From CAVROP01 sp050012175 (GTDB lineage Bacteria; Acidobacteriota; Terriglobia; UBA7540), in the NCBI GenBank assembly GCA_050012175.1, contig JBEKHR010000005.1:62001-126000 (forward strand): 64,000 nucleotides of DNA, read 5' to 3'. Positions 26,275-35,655 of this stretch are shown piece by piece. The notes below the pieces were generated by a model. That model searched no databases. It was not told the origin of the DNA and saw nothing but the letters and a program-made list of their open reading frames with translations. The first letter of the stretch is position 1; every line of letters starts with the position of its first letter. Made by a program: the position numbers and the translations under genes.

Positions 26275-29200
26275 ATGAAGATGCTGATGACATCTCGGGG
26301 ACGAGACCTCTGGCGGAGGCAGTTCTGCTGGTCGTTGCTGCTGATCTTGGGAATACTTCCAGTCGTCGCGGTGGAATTGTGCGCAGTGGGCGAGCGCTCC
26401 CCTATTCAGCAGGTTGCCATTCCGGAACGGCCAAGGCCGGCGCCGCTGCCCCACCGAACAGGTGGTGCGGCCGAGTCCGCGCGCTCCAGGATGCACGGGG
26501 GTGAGTTCGCACTGAATACCGGGCACCTCCTGGATGGCTCCGCGCAGGATGTGACCGTTCTGGCGCTTCCTCCGTCATTCTACCTGAAGCACATCCCTGG
26601 TATCCTGGGGATCATGGCGGCCCTCATGCTGGCAGCTCTGGCCTGGGGAGTGTCGCTGCGCCGCCGCGTCCGCCAACATACCCCCGTTATCCGGGAATGG
26701 CTGCGGCGCGAAGCCGCCCTGAGGAAGCGGTACTTCGACCTTTTTGAGAACGCGAACGATGCCATTCTTATTCTGGAACCCGAGCAAGAAATCGTCCTGG
26801 AGGCTAACGCCCAGGCCTGCAAGACCTACGGGTTCACCAAAGAAGAACTGGTGGGGATGAGCCTGAAGCGGATTACCAAAGATGTGCCGCGCGGCGAACG
26901 GCAAATCGCGAAGCTCCTGCTTGACAGCAATTACAGAAACTTCGAGACGGTTCACACCCGCAGCGATGGGTGTGAAATTGAGATCCTGGCCAGTGCGTCG
27001 GTGATTGAGTACAACGGCCGCACCGCGATCCTGAGTATCAATCGCGACATTACCGAGCGCAAGCAGGCGGAAGAGGCACTGCGTGCGAGCGAGGACCATT
27101 ACCGAGACCTGTTTGAGAACGCCAATGACATCATCTACACGGTGGACCTTGACGGAAATCTGACGGGACTTAACGGCGCCACCGAGACGATTTCCGGCTA
27201 CACGCGCGCGGAAGCGCTGAGGTTGAATCTGGCGCAGATCATCGTGCCCGAGAAGGCTGAACAGGCCGTCCGCGGCTTGAATCTGGCACGCGAAGGCGTC
27301 GCACCCCCGACCGCCGAGTGGACGATCATCACCAAGGATGGCCGCCGGGTCCTGCTGGAAGTGACCTTCCGAGTGATTACCGAGGGCGGTAAGCCCGTGG
27401 GGATCCAGGGCATCGCTCGTGACATCACCGAACGCAAACAAGCCGAAGACCGCATTCGGGAGTCGCAGCGATTCCTGGAAGGTCTGCTGAAGGCGATTCC
27501 CATCCGGGTATTCTGGAAGGATTGCGACTTGAACTATCTTGGCTGTAATGCGCTCTTCGCTCGTGATGCCGGGATCGACAGGCCGGAGGATATCATCGGG
27601 AAGGATGACTATCAACTGGCTTGGCGTGACCAAGCCGAATCCTACCGGGAGGATGATCGCAGGGTGATCGAGAGCGGCATCCCCAAATTGCTCATCGAGG
27701 AACCGGAGACGACGCCGGAAGGGCACACTATCCATGTCTTGACCAGCAAGATTCCTCTTCGCGACACGGGGGGGAACATCATCGGGGTGCTTGGCGTCTA
27801 TCAGGACATCACCGAGCGCAAACGGGCGGAGCAGGCCCTGCGTGAGAGCGAAGAGAAGTTCCGGGGCTTCTTTCAAGGTGCGGCGGAGGGGATACTCGTT
27901 TCGAACTTCGAAACCCAGAAGTTCGTGTATGCCAATCCCGCCGCGTGCCGAATGTTGGGCTACACGGAAGAAGAACTGGTACACATGGGCATAAGTGATG
28001 TTCATCCCCAACAGGATTTGGAGGGGGTTGTGGCTGGGTTCATGGCCCAGACCCGCGGTGAAAAAACACTGGCGCTAGCCATTCCGTTTCTGTGCAAAGA
28101 CGGGACTACGATCTATGCCGAGATCAACGCCAGCCGGCTGGAGGTCGACGGAAAAGATTGCTGCGTCGCGTTCTTCACCGACATCACCGCTCGCAAGCGA
28201 ATCGAGGCGGCGCTGCGGGAGAGCGAAAAGAAGTTCCGTGGCCTCTTTCAAGGTGCGGCGGAGGGGATACTCGTCTCGACCATCGAGACCAAGAAGTTCG
28301 TATATGCCAATCCCGCCGTGTGCCGAATGTTGGGCTACACGGAAGAAGAACTGGTACGCCTGGGCGTGAGTGATATCCATCCCCAACAGGATTTGGAGAG
28401 GGTTGGGGCTGCGTTCATGGCCCAAGTACACGGCGAAAAAACGTTGGCACCAGCCCTTCCGTGCCTGCGCAAAGACGGGACTACGATATATGCCGACATC
28501 AATGCCAGCCGGCTGGTGGTCGACGGAGAAGATTGCAGCGTCGGTTTCTTCACCGACATTACCGCTCGCAGGCAGGCGGAGGAGGCGCTGCAGGCTTCTG
28601 AAGCCCGCTATCGCCGGCTCTTTGAGGCCGCCAAGGATGGGATTCTGATCCTCGATGCGGATTCGGGGGAGATAAGAGATGTCAACCCGTTCCTGACCGA
28701 GCTGCTGGGATTCTCCCACACGGAACTCCTGGGAAGGAAACTGTGGGAGATCGGTCCTTTGAAAGATGCCCTGCTAAGCAAGGTTAGCTTCGGAGAATTG
28801 CAGAGCGAAAACCATATCCGGTACGAGCATCTCCCCCTGGAAACCCGAGACGGAAGACAAATTGCAGTGGAATTCATTAGTGGCGTCTACCTCGTTAACC
28901 ACCAGAAAGTAATTCAATGCAACATCCGCGACATAACCGCTCGCAAGCGGGCGGAGGACGCGCTCCAGATAGAAAGGGACAACCTCAACGCCATCTTCGC
29001 TTCGGCCCCGGTGGGCATGCTCCTGCTCAATGAGGAGACAGTGATTGTGGGCGCCAACGCCGAGGTGGCAGCCATGGTTTTCCGCGACCCTGCGGAAATA
29101 ATCAATCAGCGGGCTGGGGCCGGGCTGGGCTGTAAGCACAGCCACGAAACCGAAAAGGGATGCGGTTATTCCCCGGCTTGCCCAGCCTGTCAACTGAGGG

Positions 29201-32200
29201 ACAGCATTAATAAGGTTCTATCTTCCGGCACGCGGGTGCATGGTTTGGAGATCCAGCCGACCCTGCTAATCTGTGGCCGTGAGGAACATCCTTGGCTGCG
29301 AGTGAGCGCGGAGCCGGTCCTTCTCAATGGCCACAAACACGTGGTGGTGGCGATTGACAACATCACGGAGCGGAAACGCGCCGACGAGGCGCTACGCGAG
29401 AGCGAGGAGCGGTTCCGGGCCCTCTTTCAGGCTGCCGAGGATCCCATTTTCATCAAGGACACGACCCTACAATATACCCTAGTGAATCCCGCCATGGAGC
29501 GGCTTTTCGACCGGCGGACTTCGGAACTCATCGGCCGTACTCAGGCGGATCTTTTTGGGGAGGGTACGAAGAAGCACCACCAAGCCATAGATTCTCGAGT
29601 GCTGGCAGGCGAAACCATCGCGGAGGATAGCACCATGCCGGTGCATGGCGCGCAGCGCACATTCCACGTCGTCAAGGTACCCATGCGCGACCACGCCGGC
29701 AAAATCATCGGTCTGTGCGGCATTGCCCGGGACATCACCGAGCGGAAGCGCGCCGAGGAGGAACGCAAGAAGGCACTCGTGCGGCAGCAGGGTGTCAGCC
29801 TGCTTCAGCGCTCGCTGCTCGCGCCACTGCCGCTGGCGGATAAACTCCGAGCTGTGACCGACAGCATCGTCCGTCTGTTTGAAGCCGATTTCTGCCGCAT
29901 CTGGCTGATCCGCCCCGGAGATCTTTGCCAACAGGGCTGCATCCATGCCGCGGTGCAGGAGGGGCCGCACGTCTGCCGTGATCGAGACCGGTGTTTGCAC
30001 TTGCTTGCGAGCTCCGGCCGCTATACCCACACCGACGGCCAAGGCCACCGCCGTATTCCGTTCGGCTGTTACAAGATCGGACTCGTCGCCTCGGGCAGGG
30101 AGCACGGGTTCATCACCAACGACGTACAGAACGATCCCCGCGTTCACAACCGCGAATGGGCGCGCGAGCTCGGACTCGTCTCGTTTGCAGGATACCGGCT
30201 CCGCGCTCCCGGCGGAGAAACGCTGGGGGTTCTGGCCCTCTTCGCCAAACACGCCATCCCAGCCGATGGAGATGCCATGCTGGACGCACTCGGCAGTGCT
30301 GTCGCTCTGGTCGTCCGACAAGCGACAGACGAGGAGGCGCTGCGCCTTTACGCCTTGGATTTGGAGTCAGCCAAGGCCGTGCAGGAAGAAAATGCAACTA
30401 GGCTCCGCCAACTCGTAGAGGATCTCGGCGAGGCGAAGCGGCAGGCGGAGGCCGCCACGCAGGCCAAGAGTGAGTTCCTGGCCAGTATGAGCCACGAAAT
30501 CCGGACCCCGATGAATGGCATCCTGGGCATGACCGAACTCGCCCTGGAAACGGAACTCACCCCGGAGCAACGGGAGTACCTGGCGATGGTCCAGACCTCG
30601 GCCGATTCGTTGCTCTCCGTCATTAACGACATTCTGGATTTCTCAAAGATCGAGGCTCGCCAGCTTGACTTGGATCGCATTGAGTTCAATCTGCGTGACA
30701 CCCTTGGCGACGCGCTGAAAGTGCTGGCCCTCCACGCCCACCAGAAAGGTTTGGAACTTGCCGACTTCGTCCAGCCCGAAGTGCCGGAGTGGTGGGTGGG
30801 TGATCCCGGACGGCTGCGGCAAATCCTCACCAATCTGGTAAATAACGCCATCAAATTCACGGAGCAGGGCGAGGTGGTCGTCCGGGTTACGGTAGAAGGG
30901 CAACGGCCGGACCCTTCTTGTCTACACTTCGCGGTCAGTGACACCGGCATCGGGATTCCCGCCGAGAAGCAGAAGTCGATCTTCGAGCCGTTCGTGCAAG
31001 CCGATGCTTCCACCACCCGCAAGTACGGGGGCACCGGGCTGGGGCTGGCCATCGCCTCCCAACTGGTGGCCCTGATGGGGGGGCGCCTCTGGGTGGAAAG
31101 CGAACCCGGCAAAGGCAGTACGTTCCATTTCACCGCCTGCGTGGATTTGGCGGCAACTCCGGCGGAGCGGCCCCCTCGGGCTTCCCCCGAAATCCTCCAC
31201 AATCTGCCGGTCCTGGTAGTAGACGATAACGCCACAAACCGCCAAATCCTGGAGATGATGCTCCGGCATTTGAAGATGGTCCCGACGACTGCCGCCGGGG
31301 GGATGGCAGGCCTGGCCGTCATGGCACAGGCCAAGAAGGCCGGGGAAACCTTCCGCGTGGCTTTGATTGATTCCCTCATGCCGGACATGGACGGGTTCGC
31401 TCTGGCGGAAAGGATCAAGCACGACCCTGAACTGGCGGGCACGATAATCATGATGCTGACCTCCAGCGGCCTTCGCGGCGATGTTGCGCGTTGTCGGGAA
31501 TTAGGCATCGCCGCTTACCTGATCAAACCCGTTAGACAGTCGGAACTTGTGGAAGCCATTCTTAGCCTCCTCGGCCAAGCTTCCCGAGAACGAGCGGACG
31601 TGATCACCCGCCACTCCTTACGCGAGGCCCGGCGGAAGCTCCGGATCCTGCTGGCCGAGGACAACCAGGTAAACCAAACCCTGGTGGTGCGGTTGCTGGG
31701 GAAAGCGGGCCACAACGTGGTCGTGGCCGGAAACGGCAAGGAGGCATTGGCCGCTCTAGCAAAGGCAGGGCCCGGGGCATTCGATCTGGTGCTGATGGAC
31801 GTGCAAATGCCCGAAATGGATGGCTTCGAAGCAGCCACGGCCATTCGCAAGAAAGAAAGGGGGACGGGAACCCATCTGCCGATTGTTGCCATGACGGCCC
31901 ACGCCATGAAAGGCGACCGGGAGCAGTGCTTGGCGGCGGGGATGGACGGTTACCTCTCCAAGCCTGTCAAGAGGGAGGAACTCTTCGACGCAGTCGAACG
32001 CCACAGTTACGAATCCCCGGCGCCAGAAAAGGATAGGCTCGCTCGGAAGCAGCCGGGCCTGGATAGAGCGGCCGTCCTGGCCCGCCTGGATGGTGACGAA
32101 GAACTGCTGGCGGAGCTGGCAGGGCTGTTCATCCAAGAGTCTCCCAAACGGTTGTGGGCGATACAGCAAGCCATCGAACAGGACGACGCCCAGGGGTTAG

Positions 32201-32397
32201 AGCGCGCGGCCCACGCCCTGAAGGGTTCGGTCGGCAATTTCGTCATTCCGACGGCAGTCAGAGCTGCGCAAACGTTGGAGACTATGGGTCGTGAGGGGAA
32301 CCTCGCCGCCGCCGATACCGCATACGCCGTGCTCCAAGAAGAAATCGCCGGCCTCGTGCAGGTTCTTCAACGGCTTGAAAGCGAGGTGCACCCGTGA
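26275..32397 (+). CDS. Hybrid sensor histidine kinase, 8 PAS, GAF, 2 receivers, HPt
   Basis: A 2040-residue inner-membrane phosphorelay protein. The ATG at 26275 is chosen because the longer frame overlaps the response-regulator relic. Order: TM1 (16-37), short outside part, TM2 (107-128), PAS1 (154-260), PAS2 (275-389), PAS3 (398-522), PAS4 (527-642), PAS5 (652-767), PAS6 (778-892), PAS7 (902-1035, Cys-rich insert), PAS8 (1046-1162), GAF-like (1174-1352), HisKA with His1407 (SHEIRTPMNG), HATPase with NNAIKF, DTGIGIP and GGTGLGLAI, receiver 1 with Asp1699, receiver 2 with Asp1842, and HPt with His1980 (AHALKGS). All phosphorelay residues are present. PAS4 and PAS5 are a recent tandem duplication. 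The ligand is unknown. Confidence 0.93.
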   Translation: MKMLMTSRGRDLWRRQFCWSLLLILGILPVVAVELCAVGERSPIQQVAIPERPRPAPLPHRTGGAAESARSRMHGGEFALNTGHLLDGSAQDVTVLALPPSFYLKHIPGILGIMAALMLAALAWGVSLRRRVRQHTPVIREWLRREAALRKRYFDLFENANDAILILEPEQEIVLEANAQACKTYGFTKEELVGMSLKRITKDVPRGERQIAKLLLDSNYRNFETVHTRSDGCEIEILASASVIEYNGRTAILSINRDITERKQAEEALRASEDHYRDLFENANDIIYTVDLDGNLTGLNGATETISGYTRAEALRLNLAQIIVPEKAEQAVRGLNLAREGVAPPTAEWTIITKDGRRVLLEVTFRVITEGGKPVGIQGIARDITERKQAEDRIRESQRFLEGLLKAIPIRVFWKDCDLNYLGCNALFARDAGIDRPEDIIGKDDYQLAWRDQAESYREDDRRVIESGIPKLLIEEPETTPEGHTIHVLTSKIPLRDTGGNIIGVLGVYQDITERKRAEQALRESEEKFRGFFQGAAEGILVSNFETQKFVYANPAACRMLGYTEEELVHMGISDVHPQQDLEGVVAGFMAQTRGEKTLALAIPFLCKDGTTIYAEINASRLEVDGKDCCVAFFTDITARKRIEAALRESEKKFRGLFQGAAEGILVSTIETKKFVYANPAVCRMLGYTEEELVRLGVSDIHPQQDLERVGAAFMAQVHGEKTLAPALPCLRKDGTTIYADINASRLVVDGEDCSVGFFTDITARRQAEEALQASEARYRRLFEAAKDGILILDADSGEIRDVNPFLTELLGFSHTELLGRKLWEIGPLKDALLSKVSFGELQSENHIRYEHLPLETRDGRQIAVEFISGVYLVNHQKVIQCNIRDITARKRAEDALQIERDNLNAIFASAPVGMLLLNEETVIVGANAEVAAMVFRDPAEIINQRAGAGLGCKHSHETEKGCGYSPACPACQLRDSINKVLSSGTRVHGLEIQPTLLICGREEHPWLRVSAEPVLLNGHKHVVVAIDNITERKRADEALRESEERFRALFQAAEDPIFIKDTTLQYTLVNPAMERLFDRRTSELIGRTQADLFGEGTKKHHQAIDSRVLAGETIAEDSTMPVHGAQRTFHVVKVPMRDHAGKIIGLCGIARDITERKRAEEERKKALVRQQGVSLLQRSLLAPLPLADKLRAVTDSIVRLFEADFCRIWLIRPGDLCQQGCIHAAVQEGPHVCRDRDRCLHLLASSGRYTHTDGQGHRRIPFGCYKIGLVASGREHGFITNDVQNDPRVHNREWARELGLVSFAGYRLRAPGGETLGVLALFAKHAIPADGDAMLDALGSAVALVVRQATDEEALRLYALDLESAKAVQEENATRLRQLVEDLGEAKRQAEAATQAKSEFLASMSHEIRTPMNGILGMTELALETELTPEQREYLAMVQTSADSLLSVINDILDFSKIEARQLDLDRIEFNLRDTLGDALKVLALHAHQKGLELADFVQPEVPEWWVGDPGRLRQILTNLVNNAIKFTEQGEVVVRVTVEGQRPDPSCLHFAVSDTGIGIPAEKQKSIFEPFVQADASTTRKYGGTGLGLAIASQLVALMGGRLWVESEPGKGSTFHFTACVDLAATPAERPPRASPEILHNLPVLVVDDNATNRQILEMMLRHLKMVPTTAAGGMAGLAVMAQAKKAGETFRVALIDSLMPDMDGFALAERIKHDPELAGTIIMMLTSSGLRGDVARCRELGIAAYLIKPVRQSELVEAILSLLGQASRERADVITRHSLREARRKLRILLAEDNQVNQTLVVRLLGKAGHNVVVAGNGKEALAALAKAGPGAFDLVLMDVQMPEMDGFEAATAIRKKERGTGTHLPIVAMTAHAMKGDREQCLAAGMDGYLSKPVKREELFDAVERHSYESPAPEKDRLARKQPGLDRAAVLARLDGDEELLAELAGLFIQESPKRLWAIQQAIEQDDAQGLERAAHALKGSVGNFVIPTAVRAAQTLETMGREGNLAAADTAYAVLQEEIAGLVQVLQRLESEVHP
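27841..28590 (+). repeat. 375-bp in-gene tandem duplication (PAS4/PAS5)
   Basis: Two consecutive 375-base units (27841-28215 and 28216-28590), each encoding 125 residues, have long identical stretches such as GGTGCGGCGGAGGGGATACT and CAACAGGATTTGGAG. The protein copies share FQGAAEGILVS, KFVYANPA and MLGYTEEELV. The period is an exact codon multiple. Confidence 0.85.
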
Positions 32398-32428
32398 AGA
32401 ACCACCCCCAACGTGTCGAATACTGAAC

Positions 32429-32662
32429 ATGAGAGCCCTAATTGCTGAAGACGATCCGGTTTCCCGCTGCATGCTCAAGGCGTTTCTGAGCAAAGCGGAT
32501 TACGAGGTCGTTGTAGCCACCGATGGTCTCGAGGCTTGGGCCCTGCTGCAACAGCCCGATGCCCCCCGCTTGGTGATCCTGGATTGGATGATGCCCGGGC
32601 TCGATGGTATTCAAATCTGCCGCCAGGTGAGGCAGCGCGCCGCGGCATCTTTGTGTGCGTAA
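32429..32662 (+). pseudogene. N-terminal half of a response regulator
   Basis: 77 residues beginning MRALIAEDDPVSRCMLKAFL, with acidic pocket E-D-D, phospho-acceptor Asp in ILDWMMPGLDG, then truncated at QVRQRAAASLCA. The Thr/Ser and Lys positions and the output part are missing, so it is probably non-functional. It lies 31 bases after the hybrid kinase. It is complementary to the C-terminal relic upstream of that kinase. Confidence 0.65.
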
Positions 32663-32850
32663 ACACTTCGCACCTTCTAACCTGCTTACGCAATCGTCTC
32701 CTCTCCCCTTCATGATTCTCCGGATTAGCCTGGCGACGGCGGCTTGTGCCCGGAGCTCGGGCCGACGGCATGAGAAGAGGGTGGCACGCCAAGATAGTCG
32801 TTTCGTGCTTGCCCGCAAGCCCCCGCTATGGATCGCGTCAGAGCTGGTCC

Positions 32851-34266
32851 TTATACCCCGACGCCAGCTCTCGGTCTATTTTTCCGGACATAGTTGCTAT
32901 CGATCATGGGCTCGGATTCACACTCCGCCTCGATGACTGTCACAGGGTGGTCCGGCGCGTTTTGCGGAAGTCCCATAAACCTTACGGAGATGTCGTCCTG
33001 CACGAAGTCCACCTTCTTCCCCGAGGCAAACAAGCGCGCCGACTTTACCTTTGTGCGAAGTCCGCCGATGGCTACCACCGTGGGCGGTTTGTAGTACTCG
33101 AGCGCCTTGGTTCCCACCGTTTGCGCGGGCCAAAAATGGACGTGGATGTAGAGCGTGTTCCCCTTGCGCGTGTATCCTGCAAACGTGTGCCAACTTGCTT
33201 TGCAGGGTTCCGCTTCATAAATGGTGGGCCCATTCTTGCCCATCCATTTGCCCACCTCGGTAAGGACGTTGACTGACGGCTCAGGCACGGAGCCGTCCGG
33301 CTTCGGGCCGATATTCAGCAGGTAGTTGCCTCCGCCGTTCGCGCAAGTGACCAGGTTCCGGACGATAGTCTTGGCGCTTTTCCAGTTGTCGTCGGCCTCA
33401 GTGTAACCCCAACTATCATTCATGGTCATGCAGGATTCCCACGCGCGCCCTGCCCGTTCAGCTTGAATCTCCTGCTCGGGGGTCGCGAAGTCTCCGGGCA
33501 GACCGTTCCGGTTGTTGACGATGATGTCCGGTTGGAGTCTGAACACCATCTCGTTCATCTTTTTGGACTCCCACTGCTCAGGGGTCAGAGGCCAATCCAT
33601 GTCATACCAGAGGACATCAATTTTGCCGTAATTGGTCAGCAGTTCCCGGATCAAGCCGTGGGTGTACTCGACAAAGCGTATTCGTGCCGCTTGGTCGGTA
33701 GCGCAGCGGGCCCCGTCCGGATGGTGCCAATCCATCAGCGAGTAATAGAAGCCTACACGAAGTCCCTCCGCCCGGGCGGCTTCCACATATTCCGCAACCA
33801 GGTCGCGACCCGGCCCCTGTTTTGACGCGCAATAGTTGGTGAGCTTCGTATCCCAATTGCAGAAGCCTTCATGGTGCTTGGTTGTCATCACCATGTACTT
33901 CTGGCCTGCTTGCTTGGCCAACTTGGCCCATGCCCGGGCAGCCTTGGGCTGCGGCTTGAAAACCTTGGCCAACTCCTGGTACTGGAGGACCGGGATGCCC
34001 TCCATCTCCATGGCCCACTCATGATGACCAACCACGCTGTAAAGGCCCCAGTGAATAAACATGCCGAATTTGGCTTCATGCCACCATTGCATTCGGCGCG
34101 CACGGTCTGCCTGGACCTCGGGGCTTTCCTCCTCAGCCTGGCTCGGCTTTGCCGCGGACGGGCGTTTTTCTCTCGCGCAATTCACACTGATGCCCGACGC
34201 TGCAAGGGCAGCTCCGGTTCCGATCAGGAAAAAGGAATCACGTCTGGAAATCCTGTTTTCTAACAT
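32851..34266 (-). CDS. GH29-family alpha-L-fucosidase
   Basis: A 471-residue glycoside hydrolase. N-terminal SRRDSFFLIGTGAALAASG is a Tat-like signal. The catalytic domain shows GH29 landmarks: WWHEAKFGMFIHWGLYSVV, MTTKHHEGFCNWDT, GFYYSLMDWHHP and VLWYDMDWP (region of the catalytic Asp), then QPDIIVNNRNG and ANGGGNYLLNIGPKPDGSVP. It probably removes alpha-L-fucose from plant or exopolysaccharide glycans in the periplasm. It is followed on the opposite strand by a ROK sugar kinase. Confidence 0.93.
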   Translation of the reverse strand: MLENRISRRDSFFLIGTGAALAASGISVNCAREKRPSAAKPSQAEEESPEVQADRARRMQWWHEAKFGMFIHWGLYSVVGHHEWAMEMEGIPVLQYQELAKVFKPQPKAARAWAKLAKQAGQKYMVMTTKHHEGFCNWDTKLTNYCASKQGPGRDLVAEYVEAARAEGLRVGFYYSLMDWHHPDGARCATDQAARIRFVEYTHGLIRELLTNYGKIDVLWYDMDWPLTPEQWESKKMNEMVFRLQPDIIVNNRNGLPGDFATPEQEIQAERAGRAWESCMTMNDSWGYTEADDNWKSAKTIVRNLVTCANGGGNYLLNIGPKPDGSVPEPSVNVLTEVGKWMGKNGPTIYEAEPCKASWHTFAGYTRKGNTLYIHVHFWPAQTVGTKALEYYKPPTVVAIGGLRTKVKSARLFASGKKVDFVQDDISVRFMGLPQNAPDHPVTVIEAECESEPMIDSNYVRKNRPRAGVGV

Positions 34267-34440
34267 GGTTAAACCTCCCTTAGTTGAAACATAGGCGCAC
34301 TTTCACCCGAGACGTGCGCAAAGATTACTTCCCAATCCGAGCAGTGTCAACGATTTCAGTCAAAACTGGATTCAGGAGTCAGCAGAATGAAGAACAGGTT
34401 TCGGGGTATAAAGCAATTCTGATGTAGCGGTGGCTTTACG

Positions 34441-34458
34441 CTCCCGCCGTGGCGGGAG
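34441..34458. other. Hairpin CTCCCGCC/GGCGGGAG
   Basis: A perfect 8-bp stem with 2-base loop lies in the divergent spacer between the fucosidase and ROK genes, flanked by GTAGCGGTGG and GCGAGGTAAACTCGC (itself a small inverted repeat). It may be a REP-type element. No promoter is identified with confidence in 34267-34583. Confidence 0.5.
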
Positions 34459-34583
34459 GGCGAGGTAAACTCGCCGCTTCGACACCAAACTGCACCAGTA
34501 TCCAATCTGGCATTTCGCGGAATCAGTAAGTAAGGTAAACTCTGCTGACCGGAGTTCGGAGTGTTACCAGGAGGGACAATTGG

Positions 34584-35594
34584 ATGCCTGCTAAAAAGGA
34601 AGTCATGGTGGGAATCGACATGGGGGGAACGCGTTTACGCGCCTTGGTGGTGAATGCGGAAAACAAGATTCTTGGTATGCAGAGAGCGCCAACCAACCCC
34701 AGGCAGAAACCTGACCGCCTGGTTGCGGACCTTGCTGTTCTGGTGCAGGCCGCTGTGCAGTCAGCGGGCCTGAAACTATCTGACCTGCGCACGGTGAGCA
34801 TTGGGGTGCCGGGAGCGGTAGATCCCATGGGCGGTGTTGTTCATCATGCGCCGAACCTGGGGTGGAAAAAGGTTGCGCTGGGACCTAAGTTGGAGGCTCT
34901 ACTTAAGGTCCCGGTGTTTGTAGAAAACGACGTCAACGTCGGAATGATGGGGGAATACGCCCTGGGCGCTGGCCAGGGAGCGCAGGAGTTGGTGGGGATC
35001 TTCGTAGGGACGGGAATTGGGGGAGGCATCGTCAGCGGAGGACGACTCTACCTGGGCGCTCGCGGCGCCGCCGGAGAGGTCGGCCACATGGTCGTGGAGA
35101 TCAACGGGCCTCGCTGTGGCTGCGGCAACCGCGGTTGCGCAGAAGCCTTGGCCAGCCGCACCGCGATGGAGCGCGACGTCCGCGCTGCCATACGGAGAGG
35201 AGAAAAGAGCCTCGTCCTGAAGCTTATGAAGGAACGGGGCAGGGACCGCATGACCAGCAGCATTATTCAGAGAGCCTTAAAAGAGCGTGATCCGGTCATG
35301 GAAAAAGTGATGGGGCGGGCACAGTTTTACCTTGGCATCCTGGTGGCTAACGTGGTCAATATGCTCGATCCTGAATACGTGATTATTGGAGGAGGAATCG
35401 CCGGACGGCTCGGCAGAGATTATGTGACGCCGATCAGGAAGACAGCTTACCAGTATTTTCTTCGCCGCCACGATGCCCGGCGTGTGAAGATTGTTCCCGG
35501 GGTACTCGGTGACGACGCGGGACCGCTGGGAGCGGTGGTCCTGGCCAGACAACGGCTGGGGGGCAAGCCGGCGAACGGACTGCCCCACAACTGA
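34584..35594 (+). CDS. ROK-family sugar kinase
   Basis: A 336-residue ASKHA-fold protein. The phosphate-1 motif is GIDMGGTRLRALV (about residues 10-22), then SIGVPGAVDP, ENDVNVGMMGEY with the catalytic Asp, GTGIGGGIVSGG, and the ROK zinc motif G-P-R-C-G-C-G-N-R-G-C-A-E. There is no N-terminal DNA-binding domain, so it is a kinase (glucokinase or hexosamine kinase type) and not a repressor. GGAGGG lies upstream of the ATG. Confidence 0.9.
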   Translation: MPAKKEVMVGIDMGGTRLRALVVNAENKILGMQRAPTNPRQKPDRLVADLAVLVQAAVQSAGLKLSDLRTVSIGVPGAVDPMGGVVHHAPNLGWKKVALGPKLEALLKVPVFVENDVNVGMMGEYALGAGQGAQELVGIFVGTGIGGGIVSGGRLYLGARGAAGEVGHMVVEINGPRCGCGNRGCAEALASRTAMERDVRAAIRRGEKSLVLKLMKERGRDRMTSSIIQRALKERDPVMEKVMGRAQFYLGILVANVVNMLDPEYVIIGGGIAGRLGRDYVTPIRKTAYQYFLRRHDARRVKIVPGVLGDDAGPLGAVVLARQRLGGKPANGLPHN

Positions 35595-35655
35595 ATCAGG
35601 GGCGTTCCCCTGAACCTGCCTCACAAGGAAGGAACCATATCAGAGGGGAGGAGTC

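Noticed and set aside
26575..28011. 478-codon frame antisense to the hybrid kinase, and a further 386-codon frame at 30348-31508
   Set aside because: Both mirror PAS/kinase codons; their repeated blocks are simply the reverse of the PAS duplication.
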